From Anaerolineae bacterium (GTDB taxonomy: Bacteria > Chloroflexota > Anaerolineae > J102): DNA of 10,672 bases. Below are positions 6,646 to 10,672 of this stretch, piece by piece. The position numbers and the translations under genes are program-made. The stretch covers positions 1-10,672 of the forward strand of contig JALSPL010000317.1 of assembly GCA_026985975.1 (NCBI GenBank), written 5' to 3'. Each line of letters starts with the position of its first letter. The first letter of the stretch is position 1. The notes under the pieces are model-generated. The model made no database searches. It saw only the letters and a program-made list of their open reading frames with translations, and was not told the origin of the DNA.

Positions 6646-8102
6646 GGATGCCGCACGAAAGGCTTGTCTTGCAGGAATGCCCGCATGACGGCGGGATCGT
6701 CGCTCACGGGCAAACCGCTGGGAACCCGCTGGGGGATTGTTTTGCGCAGGTCTTTTGCCGCCGGATCGGTGAGGGCCTCCAGAAACGCCAGAAGTTGATC
6801 CATCTCGTTGTCGCTGAGGTCAGCGGGGACTTGCAGCAGCGGATCCAAACGATCCAACATGGCCTGATTCAGACTTTCGCTGATCCAGGTGCGCTGACGC
6901 ACTTCGGGGGGGAGGTGCATCACATCGTAGTCGGCCAGGGCCCGGGCCGGGTTCATATGATGCCGAATCACCGATTCCAGGTCGTCGTATGCGCCATTGT
7001 GCATGTAAGGGGCGGTCAAGGTCACATTGCGCAGGGGCGGGGTGCGGAAACCGAAGATGTCTTCATCCTTGCGGGTGATGAGGGAGCGCCCATAATCGCG
7101 GTGCTCGATGGCGGGCTGCTTGCCCGGCCCGATCTGGGGCGCAGCGATGTTGTGCATGCGCTGATCGGTCATCAAATTGCCGCTGTGGCAGACGCTGCAT
7201 CCCGCCCGGCCATAGAACAGCAAGGCCCCCTGCTTCGCTTCGGTCGATAGCGCCCGCCTCTCCCCGGCCAGGTAGCGATCCCACGGACTTTGGGGGAAGG
7301 TGTAGGCGTCGATCTGAAAGGCGGCGATGGCGTTGACCAGATGCTGGGGGCCCATCTGCTCGACCGGCGTGTCGGGATAAGCCTTTTGCAGCAAGTCCAT
7401 ATATTCGGGAATAGCGATGATTCGCCGCCATAATCCGCCCCAGATAGCGGGAATATCGTTATCCTGAAACTTGGCGATTTCATTCGCGCGGCCAAAGATA
7501 TCCACATCGCCGGGCGAATCGCGCATGGGATCGCCCTTGAACCCGCGCATCTCGGCCCGAGCCGAGGGCGGAAACAGGGCCTGCACCGCCACCACATTCT
7601 CCAACCCGGGCGGCAGCTCCACCGGCCCCTGACTGGTGCGGGCGGTGAGGGAGCCGTCATCCAATTGCTCCACCCGCGCATCCCAGAACATGGTGCGCCA
7701 TTCGGGCTGACCCAAATCGAAAAGGGCGGGCGTATTGCGGGCCACCAGCGGCTTGCCCGGCCCCATGCGACGATGAGGCGCCACGCCAATCCCCCCCGAG
7801 CCAATGGGCAACGGCAGATGATCCACCGTATCGACCAATGGCTGATGACAGGTGGCGCAAGAAACGTCCCTGTTGCCGCTGAGCTCCTTGTCGAAAAAGA
7901 GATACTGCCCCAGTGCGATTTTATCCGCAGAGACCTGGGGCGTAGACTGCAAGGGCGTGAGATGGTTGGCCTCGATGATGGTTTGCAGTCGGGCGTCCAG
8001 ATCGGAGGCGCGCGCGGGCGTGCAGGAGGAGAGGAGGATGGGGAGCAGGAGTAGGATTAGGAGTGGAATTGGGATTGGGATTAGGATTGGGATTTTTCGC
8101 AT
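6642..8102 (-). CDS. Lipoprotein di-heme cytochrome c peroxidase (MauG/CcpA superfamily)
   Basis: This 486-residue protein has two c-type heme sites, CATCH (residues 82-86) and CSVCH (302-306). It also has the family's LGQYLFFDKELSGN, MFWDARVEQ (138-146) and FRTPPLRNVTLTAPYMHNGAY (352-372) motifs. Family members reduce H2O2 with electrons from small redox proteins, or, as in MauG, use a high-valent di-heme state to oxidise residues of a partner protein. The N-terminus is a lipoprotein signal with lipobox LSSC (Cys27), so it should sit outside the cytoplasmic membrane. The hydrophobic core is unusual: alternating Ile-Pro/Leu encoded by a hexamer repeat. The stretch between the hemes (about 215 residues) is longer than in small CcpA enzymes. 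No good Shine-Dalgarno precedes the ATG, but the signal peptide supports it. The amine-oxidase-like and propeller genes lie upstream on the same strand, suggesting a shared extracytoplasmic redox job. Peroxidase versus cofactor-maturing role cannot be decided from sequence. Confidence 0.93.
   Translation of the reverse strand: MRKIPILIPIPIPLLILLLLPILLSSCTPARASDLDARLQTIIEANHLTPLQSTPQVSADKIALGQYLFFDKELSGNRDVSCATCHQPLVDTVDHLPLPIGSGGIGVAPHRRMGPGKPLVARNTPALFDLGQPEWRTMFWDARVEQLDDGSLTARTSQGPVELPPGLENVVAVQALFPPSARAEMRGFKGDPMRDSPGDVDIFGRANEIAKFQDNDIPAIWGGLWRRIIAIPEYMDLLQKAYPDTPVEQMGPQHLVNAIAAFQIDAYTFPQSPWDRYLAGERRALSTEAKQGALLFYGRAGCSVCHSGNLMTDQRMHNIAAPQIGPGKQPAIEHRDYGRSLITRKDEDIFGFRTPPLRNVTLTAPYMHNGAYDDLESVIRHHMNPARALADYDVMHLPPEVRQRTWISESLNQAMLDRLDPLLQVPADLSDNEMDQLLAFLEALTDPAAKDLRKTIPQRVPSGLPVSDDPAVMRAFLQDKPFVRHP
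8049..8095 (-). repeat. Degenerate hexanucleotide repeat inside the lipoprotein signal peptide
   Basis: On the minus strand ATCCCA and ATCCTA units (with CTC and ATT variants) repeat about seven times. They encode the Ile-Pro-Ile-Leu-Ile-Pro core of the signal peptide of the di-heme protein. Because the unit is 6 nt, gain or loss of a unit keeps the frame and changes only the length of the hydrophobic core. Confidence 0.7.
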
Positions 8103-8284
8103 GATAAACGGTTGGTTCCACTGAAAAAGGTCGGAATCAACAGCGGCGGCAAAGAAAGCAACAAGAATAATGTGGTTTCAGCCGATTCACGTTTTTTTCA
8201 CTGGCCGACTCAAGTCGGGCACTTCAGGCCTGCGGCCAAGGGAGGGCCTTCGCCGTCCTGATCGCCGCAGGGCGACCTTACTGC
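8103..8284. other. Spacer between the propeller gene and the cytochrome gene
   Basis: With the adjoining repeat copy this makes a 267-nt gap between two genes on the same strand. It contains a short stem CCGACT/AGTCGG (around 8204-8218) with only a 2-4 nt loop and no T-run. I see no clear promoter or intrinsic terminator, so whether the cytochrome is co-transcribed with the two genes upstream is open. Confidence 0.4.
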
Positions 8285-8365
8285 TTTCTGGCAATCTTCC
8301 CCCCGCTTGCGGGGGGATTGAGGGGGGGCCGTCCTCCGGCAAGAAAGGGAAGTAATTTATAGACG
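8285..8365. repeat. Intergenic GC-hairpin repeat, copy 2
   Basis: This is the second copy of the element at 6278-6357, alignable end to end with few differences. The central hairpin is stronger here: CCCCCCG, CTTG, CGGGGGG, a 7-bp perfect stem. It starts 4 nt after the stop codon of the propeller gene in the direction of transcription, the position of a 3' untranslated hairpin, but no T-run follows. Confidence 0.8.
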
Positions 8366-8369
8366 ACTG

Positions 8370-9473
8370 CTACTCAGCGATTCCTTTGCGCAGACGCACA
8401 TTTTCAAAATCCCAGGCGTCTGTAGCGGGATCGTAGCGATAGACGTAATCGTGTTCGACAAAATCGCTGGCCGCGCGCATGGTGTAATTGAATTCGATGC
8501 CCTTGACCAGCATTTCATCCTTTGCCGGAAATTGAATCTTCTTGGCCCGTTCATCCTGCCCGCCGGGCGCTTGCAGCAGATAAAATTCCATCCGCTGCTC
8601 CTGCTCCAACCCGCCATCATCGGCCAAAGCCACCGAGCGGATGCCGCTGTTGCGGGCGGAGCCAAAATAAAGGCGTTTGCCCTGCATTCCCCGATAAACG
8701 CCCAGCCCGAAGGCGTCCACCCCCTCCAACTGATCTGCTATCTGCACCGCATCGAGGTCGATCTGAAAAATACGCCCCACCTCTTCATCGTAGGTGGAAC
8801 CGGCCACCGAACTGGCGTAGAGACTGTTGGTGTCGCAATCATAGGTCAGCCCCATGATCCCAAAAGGATTAGAGGTGTCGGGCGGGCGCGCCCAGGGAAG
8901 CTTCATGAAAAAACTCATCACGCCTGTGTTCGTATCCACTTTGTAGATATTGTTTTGCTCCTGCGGCGGATTGAGATCCAGGCTGACAAAGGGGGCGGGG
9001 GCCACATAGACGTTGCCATCTTTGTCCAGCACATAGGCCGCCAGGTTGCCGGCGTCATCCCAAGAAGGGTGTTGATAGACAATCACGCTGCCGTCGGGCT
9101 GACGAGCGCTGAGGGTGAGCCCCTGATAACCTCTGAGGTTGGTGCCAATGTAGATTTGATCGCCCATATCGAGCTGCGAGACGAACGCAGGCCGATGGAC
9201 GCAATGGGTGACCGGCCCGATGTTAGGGGGCGGCGCGGGCTCGGGCGTGGGTTGCGGGCTGGCCGCAGCGACCTCAGATGGCGCGGGGGCGGAGCTGGCC
9301 GCGGGCGCATCGCGCTGTCCCTGCATCCACCAGAGCCCGACCACCCCGGCCAGAATCGCCAGGACGACGGCCGCCCACCAGGGCCAACGAGATGAGGGTG
9401 GCCGCTGATGTTGGCGCGACTTGCTGCGCTCTCGAGACTTCTGGGCGCGTTTTTTACGGGATTTCTTGCTCAT
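8370..9473 (-). CDS. Membrane-anchored propeller-like protein (hypothetical)
   Basis: This 367-residue protein starts with a very basic tail (MSKKSRKKRAQKSRERSKSR, 1-20), a transmembrane segment at about 32-50 (WWAAVVLAILAGVVGLWW) and a Pro/Ala/Ser-rich linker (about 54-86). An ectodomain follows to the C-terminus. The layout predicts a type II anchor with the ectodomain outside. The ectodomain has blade-like motifs: GLTYDCDTNSLYASS (208-222), VGRIFQID (232-239), FGLGVYRGMQGKRLYFG (255-271) and YVYRYDPATDAWDFE near the end. Similar motifs occur in the propeller-like regions of the giant protein (GLAYDRSADSLYAAA; RPFALDFYHGMVYVG). Its ATG overlaps the stop of the amine-oxidase-like gene by 4 nt (ATGA), so the two are probably translationally coupled. 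I do not recognise a named family. It could be a sensor, scaffold or binding partner; no catalytic residues are evident. Confidence 0.85.
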   Translation of the reverse strand: MSKKSRKKRAQKSRERSKSRQHQRPPSSRWPWWAAVVLAILAGVVGLWWMQGQRDAPAASSAPAPSEVAAASPQPTPEPAPPPNIGPVTHCVHRPAFVSQLDMGDQIYIGTNLRGYQGLTLSARQPDGSVIVYQHPSWDDAGNLAAYVLDKDGNVYVAPAPFVSLDLNPPQEQNNIYKVDTNTGVMSFFMKLPWARPPDTSNPFGIMGLTYDCDTNSLYASSVAGSTYDEEVGRIFQIDLDAVQIADQLEGVDAFGLGVYRGMQGKRLYFGSARNSGIRSVALADDGGLEQEQRMEFYLLQAPGGQDERAKKIQFPAKDEMLVKGIEFNYTMRAASDFVEHDYVYRYDPATDAWDFENVRLRKGIAE

Positions 9474-10672
9474 TTTTCCACAGGAACGAACATAGGCCCA
9501 GACCAGCAGGGCCAGATTTTGGTGACGTACATGCCGTTCTCTACAACTTTATCGGCCCAGCAGTATTCATGGCCCGGGCGGTCGTCATTCTCCACCACCG
9601 GCACATACCAGATGACGATATCTTCGTTGACTATAGCTTCGCCGTCGATGAACACTTCGGGCCCCTGACGATAATCCAGGTTGCAGCACACGCCCAGAGT
9701 GAGCATGTCGGCGTCGCCTTCATCGGGATGGTGTTTGACCACGTAGGCGTAGGCGTGATCGCCGCGACTGCCGTCGCCAAACTGCCCGCGGTTGGGCTGG
9801 ACATAGTAACCGCTGGCGTCGGCGTTGGTGAAGCGATAGAGATAGCCTTCGGGGGTGACAGGCGTGTCCGACTCCTCTTTGAACCATTGCTCCTTCTCCC
9901 ACACCTGCCATTCTTTACCATCCCACTGGGCAAAGGTCTGGCCGCCGCCATCGGGGGCGATGGGATCGATGCGATAGAGGAAGCGGTAGACCGCGTCGTT
10001 GCCGCAGCCCCGGCCCAAATTGGCCGCCATCACCCGAAAACGGCCATCGTTATAAAATTCGTAACGCTGGTTATAGCGATAGTTGCAGGGTTGGGGCCAC
10101 AGGGGATGCACGAAATCCTGATTGATGTAGAAACCGATCTCGTTTCCGCCATCGTCGGTGATAGGCCCGATGTCGGGAGGACTCATGGCCACCACCGCGG
10201 CCGAGCTGAACATGGGACACCCGATGGCGTCGCTATAGCCGAATTGATCCTTGGTGGAGTAGCTGACATGATAATCCACCAGCTTGACGCTGCGCAACAC
10301 CGGCGTCCCCTGGAAACTGACATCAGACAGGCGCAAGCCGTCGGAGGCGGTGAGGATGAAATCCATGCGCCAGCCATCCTTCTCCAACTCGTGAGATTGA
10401 CGGCAGTATTCCTCAAAGATATCCTGACGCTCGACGGTTTCCTCGGTGGGAAGACCGCCGCTGAAGTCGCCGTAATCGGTCCAGCGCACCGCCACCAGCT
10501 TTTTGTCGGTCAGATCGACAATGGCCCACAGGGCTTTATCTTCCAGCTCGAAAGTAGGCGCTACGCAGAGATGGTGGGAGAGCTCGCAGGCGGTGTTGTT
10601 GAAGGTGGTCTTGACGCCCGCCATGGTGGGAGAATCGGGATCGGGCTTGAAGCCCAACGCCTCCTCCACCTC
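9470..10672 (-). CDS. Copper-amine-oxidase-like protein with altered copper site (5' end outside window)
   Basis: The frame is open at the right edge (a Glu codon precedes an internal GTG at 10669), so the start is not in the window. Numbering below counts that GTG as residue 1. True copper amine oxidases (about 640-720 residues) deaminate primary amines using TPQ, made from the first Tyr of Asn-Tyr-Asp/Glu-Tyr by copper and O2. Matches to that catalytic domain run in order: SDGLRLSDVSFQGTPVLRSV (109-128; enzymes have REGLV...VMYEG), DYHVSY (132-137), GYSDAIG (144-150; enzymes YLDSGDYG, containing the catalytic Asp), CNYRYNQRYEFYNDGRF (195-211; enzymes NYDY..W.FY.DG), FLYRID (230-235), AYVVKHHPDEG (308-318) and GEAIVNEDIVIWYV (343-356). 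Where enzymes have the copper pair His-x-His just before RLD, this protein has Ala226-Val-Tyr228. Ten cysteines suggest disulfides and an exported protein. It overlaps the propeller gene by 4 nt. Fold assignment is by eye; activity is doubtful. Confidence 0.75.
   Translation of the reverse strand, partial: EVEEALGFKPDPDSPTMAGVKTTFNNTACELSHHLCVAPTFELEDKALWAIVDLTDKKLVAVRWTDYGDFSGGLPTEETVERQDIFEEYCRQSHELEKDGWRMDFILTASDGLRLSDVSFQGTPVLRSVKLVDYHVSYSTKDQFGYSDAIGCPMFSSAAVVAMSPPDIGPITDDGGNEIGFYINQDFVHPLWPQPCNYRYNQRYEFYNDGRFRVMAANLGRGCGNDAVYRFLYRIDPIAPDGGGQTFAQWDGKEWQVWEKEQWFKEESDTPVTPEGYLYRFTNADASGYYVQPNRGQFGDGSRGDHAYAYVVKHHPDEGDADMLTLGVCCNLDYRQGPEVFIDGEAIVNEDIVIWYVPVVENDDRPGHEYCWADKVVENGMYVTKIWPCWSGPMFVPVEK

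Noticed and set aside
8285..8365. Intrinsic terminator of the propeller gene
   Set aside because: The hairpin is strong but no T-run follows on the minus strand, so it fits a repeat element better than a standard terminator.
6612..9395. Plus-strand ORFs of 212 and 314 codons opposite the cytochrome and propeller genes
   Set aside because: Antisense shadows of GC-rich coding sequence; the minus-strand products have heme motifs or membrane and propeller features, the plus-strand ones show none.

Overview
The window reads as part of a chromosome from an uncultured or little-studied bacterium, most plausibly a Chloroflexota (Anaerolineae/Caldilineae-like) organism. This is inferred from three things: a very long secreted SdrD_B-domain protein carrying a 'DWGDLPD...DAEADGQ' (GEVED-like) segment, a lipoprotein di-heme peroxidase, and spacers full of short GC-rich hairpin repeats. 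No marker gene confirms the taxonomy. All four well-supported genes lie on the minus strand, so transcription runs from right to left.

Right part (10672 to 6642). First comes the 3' two-thirds or so of a gene for a copper-amine-oxidase-like protein, whose 5' end lies outside the window. It overlaps by 4 nt (ATGA) a gene for a membrane-anchored protein with a proline/alanine-rich linker and a propeller-like ectodomain. After a 267-nt spacer comes a lipoprotein di-heme cytochrome c peroxidase of the MauG/CcpA superfamily. The amine-oxidase-like protein keeps the Asn-Tyr-x-Tyr motif that gives the TPQ quinone in true copper amine oxidases, but the His-x-His copper pair appears to be replaced by Ala-Val-Tyr. 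Its proximity to a MauG-type di-heme protein, a family known to make protein-derived quinone cofactors, is the most interesting hypothesis here.

Middle part (6641 to 5255). This spacer of about 1.4 kb has no convincing gene. It holds at least four families of short intergenic repeats and inverted repeats. One pair shows a compensatory base change in its stem. There is also a near-consensus sigma-70 promoter pointing left (TTGTCA-17 nt-TATAAT) and a leader of about 0.5 kb with possible folded elements upstream of the giant gene.

Left part (5254 to 1). A single uninterrupted reading frame of 1751 codons runs off the left edge. It encodes a signal peptide and two tandem copies of a unit of about 750-760 residues (SdrD_B domain, propeller-like region, SdrD_B domain), separated by a prealbumin-like domain. 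It is followed by the start of a GEVED-like segment. The propeller-like regions share motifs with the ectodomain of the membrane-anchored protein on the right, so the two sides of the window may belong to one envelope-associated group of proteins.
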